From positions 170,717-234,716 of the forward strand of contig JBBMRB010000005.1 of assembly GCA_038900335.1 (NCBI GenBank): a stretch of DNA of 64,000 nt. The letters run 5' to 3'. The notes beneath the pieces are model-generated. The model saw nothing but the letters and a program-made list of their open reading frames with translations, was not told the origin of the DNA and made no database searches. Source of the DNA: Rs1 sp038900335. GTDB taxonomy: Bacteria > Pseudomonadota > Gammaproteobacteria > Pseudomonadales > Balneatricaceae. This document shows, in pieces, positions 24,895-34,023 of the stretch (position 1 is the first letter of the stretch; each line of letters opens with the position of its first letter). The position numbers and the translations under genes are program-made.

Positions 24895-27126
24895 ATGAAT
24901 TATACCCCAAGCGCATCATCAACTTTATCAGCATATGACAACCCGATACCGGGTCGTGACTTTATTTTAAGCCTTTTTAATAAGGTAAAACACAATCTCA
25001 ATCGTGAGCAAATTGCTCAATCCTTAGGCCTTAAAACAGCCCAACAAAAAGAGGCACTACGCCGGCGTTTACGTGCAATGGAGCGTGATGGCCAGTTGAT
25101 GTTTAATCAGCGCAAAGGCTATCAAATTATAGATCAGCAATCTTTAGTGACCGGTGTGATCAGTTTGCACCGCGATGGCTTTGGTTTTGTCAGCTATGAC
25201 AGTGAACAAAAAGACCTTTTCTTAGCCAAAAATCAATTAAACCATGTGTTTGATGGTGATATTGTCCAAGTTTTTATATCCCCCGTTGAGCAAGGCACTC
25301 GCTGCGTTAATAAGTTGATCAAAATTATTGAGCGAAAAACTACTCACATAGCGGGGATACTGAATAAGCAAGGTCGCGACTTTGTGTTGATCGCTGATAG
25401 CGACAAAATATCACACCATATATTAGTTGATGACGAACAGTTATTACAGGCTAAAGTCGGTGAGTATGTTAATACTAAAATCATACATTACCCAACAGCG
25501 AGAGAGCTAACGCAGGTCCAGATTTGTGATGTGCTAGGTTTGCCTAATTCATCGGGTATGCAAACAAAATTGGCATTATTGCGCCATGGTATTAGTGGTC
25601 AATGGGATCAACAGCTGGTTAAAAAAGCGCAAGCTTTAGGCACGCAGGTAAAGGCTAAAGACAAAGATGGTAGAGTCGATTATCGCGCCTTACCCTTTGT
25701 AACTATTGATGGTGCTGATGCCAAAGACTTTGATGATGCTGTGTATTGCGAACAAACAGATTCAGGTGATTGGCGTCTGCTGGTCGCTATTGCCGATGTG
25801 TCGCATTATGTAAAGCCCAATGATTTATTAGATTTAGAAGCGCAGCAGCGCGCCACCTCAATCTATTGTCCTGATCAGGTGATACCGATGTTGCCTGAGG
25901 CACTATCAAATGGTTTATGCTCATTAAATCCTAATGAAGATCGCCTGGCGATAGTCTGTGAAATGACAATTAACCGCGACGGTGTGGTCATGCAATCTCT
26001 CTTTAATGAGGGGGTAATTCACTCACATGCACGTCTAACATACGATCAAGCACAGGCGATGGTTAGTAAGCCGCATTCTAAAATGGCCAAAAAAGCGCTG
26101 CAACAATACCCTAATATTAGTGAGCATATTAATGATCTACATGCATTGTACTTAGATTTAATCGATTCTCGTAAAGTGCGTGGGGCGATTGATTTTGCCA
26201 GTAATGAGCGTAAATTGAACCTCAATAAACGTGGCAAAATCACTAGTATTGAGCCAATAAAACGCCATGATGCTCATCGTATGATAGAAGAGTTTATGTT
26301 GTGCGCCAATGTTGCTACTGCTAATTTTTTAGCACAGCATAAAATAGCGAGTATGTACCGAGTACACGCAGGCCCGCAACTGAAAAAATTGACGTTGTTA
26401 CGCTCGCTATTAGCGCAAAAAGGTTTGCAGTTAGCTGGTGGTGATGAGCCAACATCAAAGCATTACAATGAGTTATTAAAGGCTGTTGAGCATCGTGATG
26501 ATGCCAGTGTGATTCGTATGTTATTGTTGCGATCGCAAAGCCAAGCTGAATATACACCGCGTAACCAAGGTCACTTTGGTTTGGCCTATCAGGCATATGC
26601 GCATTTCACATCGCCGATCAGACGCTACCCCGATCTCATCACTCATCGGGCGATTCGTGCCAAAATTCGTGCACCTAAAAGTGCTAACTGGCAGCGTGTG
26701 CTAGGTTTGTTAAGCTTTAATGCTTTAACAGCTAAGGCTGATACCAATAAGCTTTACCCGTACGATGCTAAAACTATCGAAAGCCTAAGTGTGCATTGCT
26801 CTGAGCAGTCGCGCCAAGCGGATGTGATTAGTAGAGAAGTAGATAATGCTTTAAAATGTGATTATATGCAGCAGTTTATCGGCCAAAGCTTTAATGCTAG
26901 GGTATCGGGCGTCACAAGTTTTGGCTTGTTTGTTGAGCTAGCTCAGCACGGTGTTGATGGTTTAGTGGCTATTGCTAGCTTTAGCCAAGGCGAGTTTGTT
27001 TTTGATCCATCGAAGCAGCAATTAAGCAGTAAGTCACAGCAGTTTAGCCTAGGCGATCAGCTTAACGTCACGCTTAAGTCAGTGGATTTAAAGCAGAGAA
27101 AAATGAATTTTGTATTAAGCGTCTAA
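24895..27126 (+). CDS. rnr: ribonuclease R-type 3'-5' exoribonuclease
   Basis: 743 residues from the chosen ATG (an ATG 24 bases earlier is in frame). Order of domains: N-terminal winged helix (QIAQSLGLKTAQQKEALRRRLRAM), two cold-shock domains (GFGFVSY), the RNB catalytic domain with the metal aspartates in DGADAKDFDDAVY, RPDLITH-like HFTSPIRRYPDLITHRA, and a C-terminal S1 domain (ARVSGVTSFGLFVELAQHGVDGLV). Degrades structured RNA. It is shorter than E. coli RNase R (813) and lacks the Lys-rich tail, but the N-terminal HTH and the length exceed RNase II. Confidence 0.88.
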   Translation: MNYTPSASSTLSAYDNPIPGRDFILSLFNKVKHNLNREQIAQSLGLKTAQQKEALRRRLRAMERDGQLMFNQRKGYQIIDQQSLVTGVISLHRDGFGFVSYDSEQKDLFLAKNQLNHVFDGDIVQVFISPVEQGTRCVNKLIKIIERKTTHIAGILNKQGRDFVLIADSDKISHHILVDDEQLLQAKVGEYVNTKIIHYPTARELTQVQICDVLGLPNSSGMQTKLALLRHGISGQWDQQLVKKAQALGTQVKAKDKDGRVDYRALPFVTIDGADAKDFDDAVYCEQTDSGDWRLLVAIADVSHYVKPNDLLDLEAQQRATSIYCPDQVIPMLPEALSNGLCSLNPNEDRLAIVCEMTINRDGVVMQSLFNEGVIHSHARLTYDQAQAMVSKPHSKMAKKALQQYPNISEHINDLHALYLDLIDSRKVRGAIDFASNERKLNLNKRGKITSIEPIKRHDAHRMIEEFMLCANVATANFLAQHKIASMYRVHAGPQLKKLTLLRSLLAQKGLQLAGGDEPTSKHYNELLKAVEHRDDASVIRMLLLRSQSQAEYTPRNQGHFGLAYQAYAHFTSPIRRYPDLITHRAIRAKIRAPKSANWQRVLGLLSFNALTAKADTNKLYPYDAKTIESLSVHCSEQSRQADVISREVDNALKCDYMQQFIGQSFNARVSGVTSFGLFVELAQHGVDGLVAIASFSQGEFVFDPSKQQLSSKSQQFSLGDQLNVTLKSVDLKQRKMNFVLSV

Positions 27127-27156
27127 TTACTAGGCTGTTGAGCTAAAACCTAGCGA

Positions 27157-27636
27157 TCACTTATTAAGATGATCTAAACTAAAGGCCGTTTTGTTAATGG
27201 GTCTTCGCATCACAAAATTAGTTATGATTGAGCTAACCCCTTCAATAGAGGTTAGCCGATCGAGTAGCAGTTGTTGGTAGTGGTCAATATCGCTAGTGAC
27301 AACTTTTAAAATATAATCTGATTGGCTACCGGTAATCAGATAACACTCCATTACCTCTGGGATGCGTGCTATCGCATCCTCAAAAATTTTAAGTTTATCT
27401 CTGGATTGTCTCTCAAGTGATATTTGTACTAACACCGTCATGGGTAGGCCGATTTTCTTTTGATCTAGCACCACTATTTGTTTGGCAATTAAACCACTGC
27501 TCTCAAGCAGCTTCACTCTTCTTGCGCACGGTGTCTGCGACAAATTGACAGCCTCTGCTAACTCGGCAATACTGATGCGAGAATCTTGTTGCAATTTATC
27601 TAAAATAATACGATCGATTCTGTCTAGTTTTTGCAT
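27157..27636 (-). CDS. Lrp/AsnC-family regulator
   Basis: 159 residues. N-terminal HTH: LDRIDRIILDKLQQDSRISI then LAEAVNLSQTPCARRVKLLE; C-terminal RAM ligand domain with VMECYLITGSQSDYILKVV. Feast/famine regulators bind amino acids and control adjacent genes. It is divergent from the AceE-like gene at 27874 across a 237-bp AT-rich gap. The same pairing is known as mdeR-mdeB in Pseudomonas putida methionine/2-ketobutyrate catabolism, so this may be an MdeR-type activator. It converges on rnr. Confidence 0.85.
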   Translation of the reverse strand: MQKLDRIDRIILDKLQQDSRISIAELAEAVNLSQTPCARRVKLLESSGLIAKQIVVLDQKKIGLPMTVLVQISLERQSRDKLKIFEDAIARIPEVMECYLITGSQSDYILKVVTSDIDHYQQLLLDRLTSIEGVSSIITNFVMRRPINKTAFSLDHLNK

Positions 27637-27873
27637 CAGCTTGTCTCAGCAGTGGAAATAATTTAAACATATAAAATGTTTTGTGAAATTTTGGCTATGT
27701 CTTTATTACTAAAATTTAGTTTTGATTATTTTGATATTATTCACTAATAAATTCAATAATTATAGTTTTAATCGTCAATACTAAAGTTAGTTGTTAGTTT
27801 CTTTGGTCATTTAAGCTAAGGCCATTGTGCTAATATTTGTGTCATAAACTGATCATAAGAGTGGCGTGGCGTG

Positions 27874-30561
27874 ATGAATAATACAGAAGTAAAACATGAT
27901 ATTGATGAAGAATTAGCCCTTGAAAATAATGATTGGCTAGAGGCTCTAGATGATGTGCTGCGAGAGCAGGGCGAGGATAGAAGCCGAGATATGCTGCGCC
28001 TACTACAAAACCATTTGCTTAAACAGGGCATTACTCTAGATGAGGCGACACTTAATACGCCTTATCGCAATACGATTGCAGCACATCAGCAATCGGCTTA
28101 TCCAGGTAATATTGAACTGGAGCAAAAAATTGAAAATATCATTCGCTGGAACGCACTGGCAATGGTGTTAAAAGCCAATGAAAATGATACCGGTGTCGGT
28201 GGACATATTGCCACTTATCAGTCAGCGGCCACTGCACTTGAAGTGGGCTTTAATCACTGGTTTCGCAAACGCACTGCCACTTACGGTGGTGATATATTAA
28301 TGGTGCAAGCCCATGCGGCCCCGGGTATTTATGCGCGTGGTTATCTTGAAAATCGCTTAAGTGAGCAGCAAATTAACAACTTTCGGCGCGAGTTACAAGA
28401 CGGTGGTGGTCTACCATCTTATCCACACCCTAGGCGTTTACCTGATTTTTGGCAACTACCTACGGCCTCAATGGGGCTTTCAACACCTTCTGCCATATAC
28501 CAAGCTAGGTTTATGAAGTATCTGGAAAACCGTGGTTTAAAAGCGGATAACGGCGGTAAAGTTTGGTGCTTTATTGGGGATGGTGAATCGGATGAGCCAG
28601 AAGTGCTCGGCACCATTAATATGGCAACGCGTGAGAACCTAGATAACCTAGTAATGGTTGTTAACTGTAATTTACAGCGCCTTGATGGCCCGGTACGTGG
28701 TAATGGCAAAATTATTCAAGAGTTAGAGCGTAGTTATCGCGGTGCTGGTTGGAATGTTATCAAAGTCATCTGGGGTAGCGAGTGGGATGAAATATTCTCT
28801 CGTGACAGTGAGGGGTTACTACAAGCGCGAATGGACCGTGCTGTCGATGGCGATTATCAATTTTACACGGTATCTGATGGTCAAACCGTTAGGGAGCATT
28901 GGATAGATGGCGACGAGCGTTTAGCGAAATTGATGAAAACCTTGAACGATGATGAAATTCGCGGTATTCGCAGAGGAGGTCACGATCGTAAAAAACTGTT
29001 CTCAGCCTTTGAACAAGCGGCCAATAATAGTGGGCGACCAACCGTCATCTTGATGAAAACAGTGAAGGGCGAGGGTATGGGGACCTCTGCTGAAGGCCAA
29101 AACACAGTACATCAGAAAAAACAGTTTAGTGCCGATGAGCGTATCGCCATAGGTAAGCGCTTTGGCATTGACTTAACTGATCAGCAAATGGCTCAGGCGC
29201 AGTTGTACAAGCCATCTGCAGATAGCCCTGAAGCGATTTACTTACAACAACACCGTGAACAGTTGGGAGGTTACATGCCCTCTCGCGAGGTGACTTGTCA
29301 GCGATTAGTCGCACCGCCATTGAGTTTATTTAAAGCGGCTATTGAGGGTAGCACTCGAGCGCAATCAACCACCATGTCCTTTGTTCGCATGTTAGCGACA
29401 CTGCTAAAAGATAAAGAGCTAGGTAAGTTTATTGTGCCTATCGTCCCTGATGAGGCGCGAACCTTTGGTATGGAGTCATTGTTCAAACAATTTGGTATTT
29501 ACTCTAGTGAAGGGCAAAAATACAAACCTGTAGATGCCAGCTCGCTACTGCCTTATAAAGAGGCAAAAGATGGTCAGCTGTTACAAGAGGGGATTTGTGA
29601 GGCGGGGGCAATGGCTTCATTTATGGCCGCGGGCACCGCTTATGCTAATTTTGGCGTGCCGATGATTCCATTTTATATTTTCTATTCTATTTTCGGCTTT
29701 CAACGCGTCGGCGATATGATTTGGGGTTGCGCTGATGCCATGACCAAGGGGTTCTTAATAGGCGGTACGGCGGGTCGCACCACTTTAAATGGTGAGGGTT
29801 TGCAGCATCAAGATGGCCACTCTCATTTGGTGGCATCGACAGTACCAAATATGCGCAGTTATGATCCTGCGTTCGCCTATGAGCTGGCGGTTATCGTACG
29901 TGATGGTATTGAGCGGATGTATCAAAACGATGAGAACATTTTCTATTACTTAACCTTGTATAACGAGAATTACGCGATGCCAGCCATGGCTGAAAGTACA
30001 GCTGGCGCAGGTGATATTGAACAAGGCATTATAAAAGGCATGTATCGCTATCAAAAAAGTGAAGGCACAGGTCATAAAGTGCATTTGTTAGGTAGCGGTA
30101 GTTTAATGCAAGAAGTGCTAAAAGCCGCGAAAATATTGCAGGGCTTTGGTTGTAGTAGTGATATATGGAGCGTGACTAGTTATAGCGAATTGCTGCGTGA
30201 TGCTCAGCAATGTGAGCGTCAAAATATGCTGACACCACAGGCGATAACGAGTAATTACATTGAGCAGTTAATGGCAGATGAGCAGGGAGTGGTGGTTGCC
30301 TGTAGTGATTTTATGAAAACACTACCACAAAGTATTGCCCGCTGGTTTAAACAACCTTTTAGTGCATTAGGGACTGATGGTTTTGGTTTAAGTGAAACCA
30401 GAGCGGTACTGCGTGATCACTTCGAAGTGGATGCTCGCTATATTGCTTGGTCGGCGCTGATTAAGCTCTATCAAGAGGGCACTTTAACATCACTAGAGCT
30501 GCAGCGCGCTAGGCAAGAACTCGCTATCCCTGAGACTAAAACAGACCCGACCTCCCTGTAA
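27874..30561 (+). CDS. homodimeric 2-oxoacid dehydrogenase E1 (AceE-like, possibly MdeB)
   Basis: 895 residues, the length of homodimeric pyruvate dehydrogenase E1 (887). Seen: HIATYQSAATALEVGFNHWF, the thiamine-diphosphate motif GDGESDEPEVLG ending in VVNCN (about 234-262), TVKGEGMGTSAEGQNTVHQ, and FGFQRVGDMIWGCADAMTKGF of the second half. No aceF or lpd gene is nearby, so E2 and E3 would come from elsewhere. Divergence from an Lrp regulator suggests the 2-ketobutyrate dehydrogenase MdeB rather than the main AceE. The ATG at 27874 is chosen over the adjacent GTG. Confidence 0.85.
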   Translation: MNNTEVKHDIDEELALENNDWLEALDDVLREQGEDRSRDMLRLLQNHLLKQGITLDEATLNTPYRNTIAAHQQSAYPGNIELEQKIENIIRWNALAMVLKANENDTGVGGHIATYQSAATALEVGFNHWFRKRTATYGGDILMVQAHAAPGIYARGYLENRLSEQQINNFRRELQDGGGLPSYPHPRRLPDFWQLPTASMGLSTPSAIYQARFMKYLENRGLKADNGGKVWCFIGDGESDEPEVLGTINMATRENLDNLVMVVNCNLQRLDGPVRGNGKIIQELERSYRGAGWNVIKVIWGSEWDEIFSRDSEGLLQARMDRAVDGDYQFYTVSDGQTVREHWIDGDERLAKLMKTLNDDEIRGIRRGGHDRKKLFSAFEQAANNSGRPTVILMKTVKGEGMGTSAEGQNTVHQKKQFSADERIAIGKRFGIDLTDQQMAQAQLYKPSADSPEAIYLQQHREQLGGYMPSREVTCQRLVAPPLSLFKAAIEGSTRAQSTTMSFVRMLATLLKDKELGKFIVPIVPDEARTFGMESLFKQFGIYSSEGQKYKPVDASSLLPYKEAKDGQLLQEGICEAGAMASFMAAGTAYANFGVPMIPFYIFYSIFGFQRVGDMIWGCADAMTKGFLIGGTAGRTTLNGEGLQHQDGHSHLVASTVPNMRSYDPAFAYELAVIVRDGIERMYQNDENIFYYLTLYNENYAMPAMAESTAGAGDIEQGIIKGMYRYQKSEGTGHKVHLLGSGSLMQEVLKAAKILQGFGCSSDIWSVTSYSELLRDAQQCERQNMLTPQAITSNYIEQLMADEQGVVVACSDFMKTLPQSIARWFKQPFSALGTDGFGLSETRAVLRDHFEVDARYIAWSALIKLYQEGTLTSLELQRARQELAIPETKTDPTSL

Positions 30562-30584
30562 CCATAAAGAAAATATCGATAAAT

Positions 30585-30614
30585 AAAGCAGCTATCAATA
30601 CCCTATGCTGCTTT
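30585..30614. terminator. hairpin between convergent genes
   Basis: AAAGCAGC (30585-30592) pairs perfectly with GCTGCTTT (30607-30614) between the ends of the AceE-like and LysR genes. A second GC-rich CCCC/GGGG pair lies just beyond. Probably a two-way terminator. Confidence 0.5.
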
Positions 30615-30651
30615 AATCATACAGCCCCTTAGTTAAGCTTTGGGGCGCGCT

Positions 30652-31563
30652 TTATGCCAGTGTATCAGGCGCTGCTAGGTTGAGCCGAGTATCAACGCTA
30701 TTTAAAAACTCAGATGTTAGTAACTCTAAAAAGACTTGTCTTGCACGGTGGGGCCCCACATTTTTATTACTGATAAAATAGTTCTTTATTGGTGTTAGCT
30801 CGCCAAACTCATAACCCTTAATAGTGCCTGTATTTTTAAATTGATCAAACATTCCCCTTGGCACCAGTGACACCCCAGCACCACCACTAACGCAGCCTAA
30901 AATAGTACCATAACTGGCAATGTTGGTGATTGCTAACGATACCTTATCTTGTGCTAACCACTGCTCAAGTTTTTGTCGATAAGGGCAACCTGGCGGCCAC
31001 ATAAAGACATTTTTAGCGGCTAAATCAGCAGGCTCCTTAATAGCGAGCTCAGTTGCTGATGTGATTAAAACCAAAGCCTCTTGGTATATCTCAATACTGT
31101 TAATTAAAGGGTGCTGCGGCTTGGCAGCAATGATAGCGCCATCAAGTTTATGATCAATAACATCAGCGAGTAATTGTTGCCAAGAGGCGGTACTAAATTG
31201 CATCTGCACTTGCGGGTATTGTTGATGATACTTAGCTAAAATAGCGGGTAGCCTACCAGTTGCTGAAGATTCAATCGCACCAATTTTTAAAGCGCCGGTT
31301 GGTATTGATTCAACGGCAATCGCTTGGCGTGCCTGTTGGCATAAAGACAAAATATCATTAGCGTAATCAAGAAAAATAAGCCCGCAGGGGCTGACAATCA
31401 AGCCGCGACCCTTTTTAATGAAAAGCGGCACACCAAGATCTTCTTCCAGCAGTTTAAGCCTAGTCGTAATGTTAGATGGCACGCAGTGCAATAGCTGTGC
31501 TGCGCGGGCGATACTGCCTTGCTCAGCGACCATTTTAAACATTTGTAATTGTGATAACGTCAT
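30652..31563 (-). CDS. LysR-family regulator
   Basis: 303 residues. N-terminal winged HTH (LSQLQMFKMVAEQGSIARAAQLLHCVPSNITTRLKLLEEDLG, residues 3-46) and a periplasmic-binding-like effector domain (about 90-295). It is divergent from the TauE/SafE permease gene at 31846, the classic LysR arrangement, so it likely controls that permease. The HTH has Asn-Ile-Thr in place of the more usual Val-Ser-Arg recognition stretch. Effector not identifiable. Confidence 0.87.
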   Translation of the reverse strand: MTLSQLQMFKMVAEQGSIARAAQLLHCVPSNITTRLKLLEEDLGVPLFIKKGRGLIVSPCGLIFLDYANDILSLCQQARQAIAVESIPTGALKIGAIESSATGRLPAILAKYHQQYPQVQMQFSTASWQQLLADVIDHKLDGAIIAAKPQHPLINSIEIYQEALVLITSATELAIKEPADLAAKNVFMWPPGCPYRQKLEQWLAQDKVSLAITNIASYGTILGCVSGGAGVSLVPRGMFDQFKNTGTIKGYEFGELTPIKNYFISNKNVGPHRARQVFLELLTSEFLNSVDTRLNLAAPDTLA

Positions 31564-31742
31564 TATTGCTCACTAAAAGAGAGGTGTTAAGTAAATATAA
31601 GTCATTTGTATTGAGTTATCTAGTGCTCTAATCTTATTGCGGTTGGTGATAGGGCACAAGAAGCAGGCCGTGATCAAATCTTAAAAGCTCGCATGCGCCT
31701 ATTACCCAGGCAAATCAAGACGGCAATAAACGAGATCATAAA

Positions 31743-31856
31743 ATGACAGAAAAAATAGTACGACTAGCGAATAACAGCTGTCACCTTGTGAAACCGAACG
31801 TGAGCAATAGCGAGCTGAGAATAGTTAATACTTTGGGTGGCCTTAATGAGTTTTGA
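31743..31856 (+). CDS. possible upstream short ORF overlapping the permease start
   Basis: An ATG at 31743 opens a 37-codon frame ending in TGA at 31854-31856, which overlaps the permease ATG (31846) by 11 bases in another frame. The peptide (starting MTEKIVRLANNS) has no recognisable domain and its ribosome site is weak. It could couple translation to the permease or be chance. Confidence 0.25.
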   Translation: MTEKIVRLANNSCHLVKPNVSNSELRIVNTLGGLNEF

Positions 31857-32613
31857 GCTAATATTAATGACATTAGGCTTGTTTGCTTTTTTTGGCGGTC
31901 TCATTGATGCTGCAGTTGGCGGTGGTGGCCTAGTGCAGTTGCCAGCATTATTACATGCCCTACCACAGTATAGTCTAGCGACAGTGTTTGGTACTAATAA
32001 GCTGGCGGCATGGGCTGGTACACTGTCATCTATCTTTAGCTATGTAACAAAGATTAAAATAGTTTGGCGACTGATTTTACCGACCATGGTAGCAGCTTTT
32101 ATCTTGGCTTTTTTGGGCGCTATGTCAGTCTCGTTAATAGCAAAAGAGCTGATGCGGTCGATTGTTTTTGTGTTGCTGGTGGTGATGGCGATCTACACAT
32201 TCACTAAAAAGGATTTAGGGCACAGCCATGCCAATATTCAAGGTAGTCACAAAGAAATTATATTAGGCATTTTTTTCGGTGGCTTAATTGGTTTTTATGA
32301 TGGCGTGTTCGGACCAGGTAGCGGCAGTTTCCTACTGTTTTTGTTTGTTAGATGTTTTGGTTTTGATTTTCTCAATGCATCGGCCTCAGCCAAGTTAGTT
32401 AACTTAGCCACCTTTAGCGCCTCACTATTGTTTTTTATACCATCGGCCAATGTGTTGTGGACAATAGGTGCAGTGGTCGCCGTGTGTAATATAGCGGGCT
32501 CACTCAGCGGTGCTTTTCTAGCACTGCGTTACGGCAGCGGTTTTATCCGTATTTTCTTTTTGATTTTGCTAGTGTTCTTAATAGGGCGAATGGCTAGGGA
32601 TATGTTTTTATAA
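31846..32613 (+). CDS. TauE/SafE (TSUP) family permease
   Basis: 255 residues with about eight membrane helices. The family repeats are clear: GGLIDAAVGGGGLVQLPALL near the N-terminus and GGLIGFYDGVFGPGSGSFLL in the second half. TSUP proteins move small organosulfur or sulfur anions and C2 acids (sulfite, sulfoacetate, taurine-related). The ATG at 31846 is used instead of the GTG nine bases earlier. It is divergent from the LysR gene; no sulfur-metabolism gene is adjacent, so the substrate is unknown. Confidence 0.85.
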   Translation: MSFELILMTLGLFAFFGGLIDAAVGGGGLVQLPALLHALPQYSLATVFGTNKLAAWAGTLSSIFSYVTKIKIVWRLILPTMVAAFILAFLGAMSVSLIAKELMRSIVFVLLVVMAIYTFTKKDLGHSHANIQGSHKEIILGIFFGGLIGFYDGVFGPGSGSFLLFLFVRCFGFDFLNASASAKLVNLATFSASLLFFIPSANVLWTIGAVVAVCNIAGSLSGAFLALRYGSGFIRIFFLILLVFLIGRMARDMFL

Positions 32614-32792
32614 TTGTGAGTGGGCAGTATCAACAAAATGTGAATGATATTGAGCTATACTCAGTCATTACATGACACTTATAAATATAAAAAAATGTGT
32701 ATTAAGATAATCATCTCTTCATAAGGTACTTATGTTTACAGCTGAAATCTTAATATTTTTAATAGTTTAGCAATAATTAAGGAGCAAGATAG

Positions 32793-33689
32793 ATGAAGTT
32801 TATCACAGCAGTCTTCGTTACATTAAGTTTTTTATCACAATCAGCTTTAGCAGAAAATCTCAATTATACTAGCTATGATACGAAGGATCATCAGGCTATT
32901 TTTAATAATAATTGGAAGATTAATAGCTATAAAGCTAAAGCTAACTTCATCAAAGCAGACAGTGAATCAGCTGATCTTGTTATTTTTAGCCCAGGGTGGG
33001 GTGGGTCGGATAAATATAAAAGCGCATTTAAAGATATAGCAAAAAAGCTGGGCAAAAAAAATCATTATCTTTATCTCTCTCACCCTAAATCAATCGATTT
33101 AGCGGCGAGAACAGTCAGTATATTCCAGGCAATTAAGGCGGTTAAGAAAATAGCTGCTGTCAATAAAACCATTATTATAGGGGCCTCAGGTGGTGCACAA
33201 GAAGGCCTACATACTACGCATATAAAAACTGCTGATGCATTAGCTGAAGGTAATAGCATAGATGCTGTCGTCGGATTTTACCCTAGCTGTAGATCAGTAT
33301 TTAGTGATAACGCATTCTATAAAACTAAGACTATTATGTTTCTAGGTGGTAGGGATAAAACAGCCCCAGCTAAGTTGTGCCATGACCTTAAGAATAACGC
33401 TAACTTGGTGAATAGCCAAATTATTGATTACCCGAAAGCAGGGCATAGCTGGCTTTTTAGAAAAAGTGAAAAGTATAGCCAATCAAGAACTTGGCAGGAC
33501 TGTACTTTAACAATAGAGGAGTCTGGGGTGTGGTCACACAAAGAGCTTAATAGTCTCAATGGTATTGATGACTTCCTAGATGGCATGTCAGAAAAGTGCA
33601 ATGCTAAGGTCAAGCTGCTATCGGGAAGAAACAACACTGCTTATAAGCAAAGTGTTGATAGTGCTGTAAAATTTATAAATTCTCTGTGA
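32793..33689 (+). CDS. secreted alpha/beta hydrolase (dienelactone-hydrolase-like)
   Basis: 298 residues with a clear signal peptide (hydrophobic 3-20, ending QSALAEN). The mature part shows an alpha/beta hydrolase fold: oxyanion-type FSPGWGGSDKY, nucleophile elbow IIIGASGGAQEG, Asp in FLGGRDKTAP and His in KAGHSWLF. The nucleophile elbow is GASGG, consistent with a serine hydrolase. Several Cys residues in the C-terminal third could form disulfides. AAGGAG precedes the ATG. No operon partner; substrate unknown. Confidence 0.75.
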   Translation: MKFITAVFVTLSFLSQSALAENLNYTSYDTKDHQAIFNNNWKINSYKAKANFIKADSESADLVIFSPGWGGSDKYKSAFKDIAKKLGKKNHYLYLSHPKSIDLAARTVSIFQAIKAVKKIAAVNKTIIIGASGGAQEGLHTTHIKTADALAEGNSIDAVVGFYPSCRSVFSDNAFYKTKTIMFLGGRDKTAPAKLCHDLKNNANLVNSQIIDYPKAGHSWLFRKSEKYSQSRTWQDCTLTIEESGVWSHKELNSLNGIDDFLDGMSEKCNAKVKLLSGRNNTAYKQSVDSAVKFINSL

Positions 33690-34023
33690 TCGGTAATGTC
33701 CCAAAAATGTGTTATTTCAGCACACTCTAGAAAATAAAGGAATGACAGATAAAAAGGTCAGTCCAGCTTTGCTTAAGCGCCTAGGTAAGCAGGACTGAAG
33801 CCGTATTTTAGCTATCAGCAGTCATTAATCGGTAAAAATGACTCTAAGGTTGTTAAATCATTGCTTGCCAGCCTTAGCTGGTAATCAACGGATGGGTAAT
33901 ATTTGGATCTCAACTCTGTCGCCTGTAAATTAATAAAGTAAATTTAAACTGACGGTTTGCTTTGAGATCATTATAAAATCAGAAATGCTATGATGCGGAT
34001 ATCTATCAGTTCGGACGTTACCA
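33690..34023. other. intergenic with branched hairpin (33759-33797)
   Basis: No gene seen. CAGTCC (33759-33764) pairs with GGACTG (33792-33797), and inside it GCTTA (33771-33775) pairs with TAAGC (33786-33790), a likely terminator for the hydrolase gene. The rest is presumably the promoter of the sensor kinase. Confidence 0.45.
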
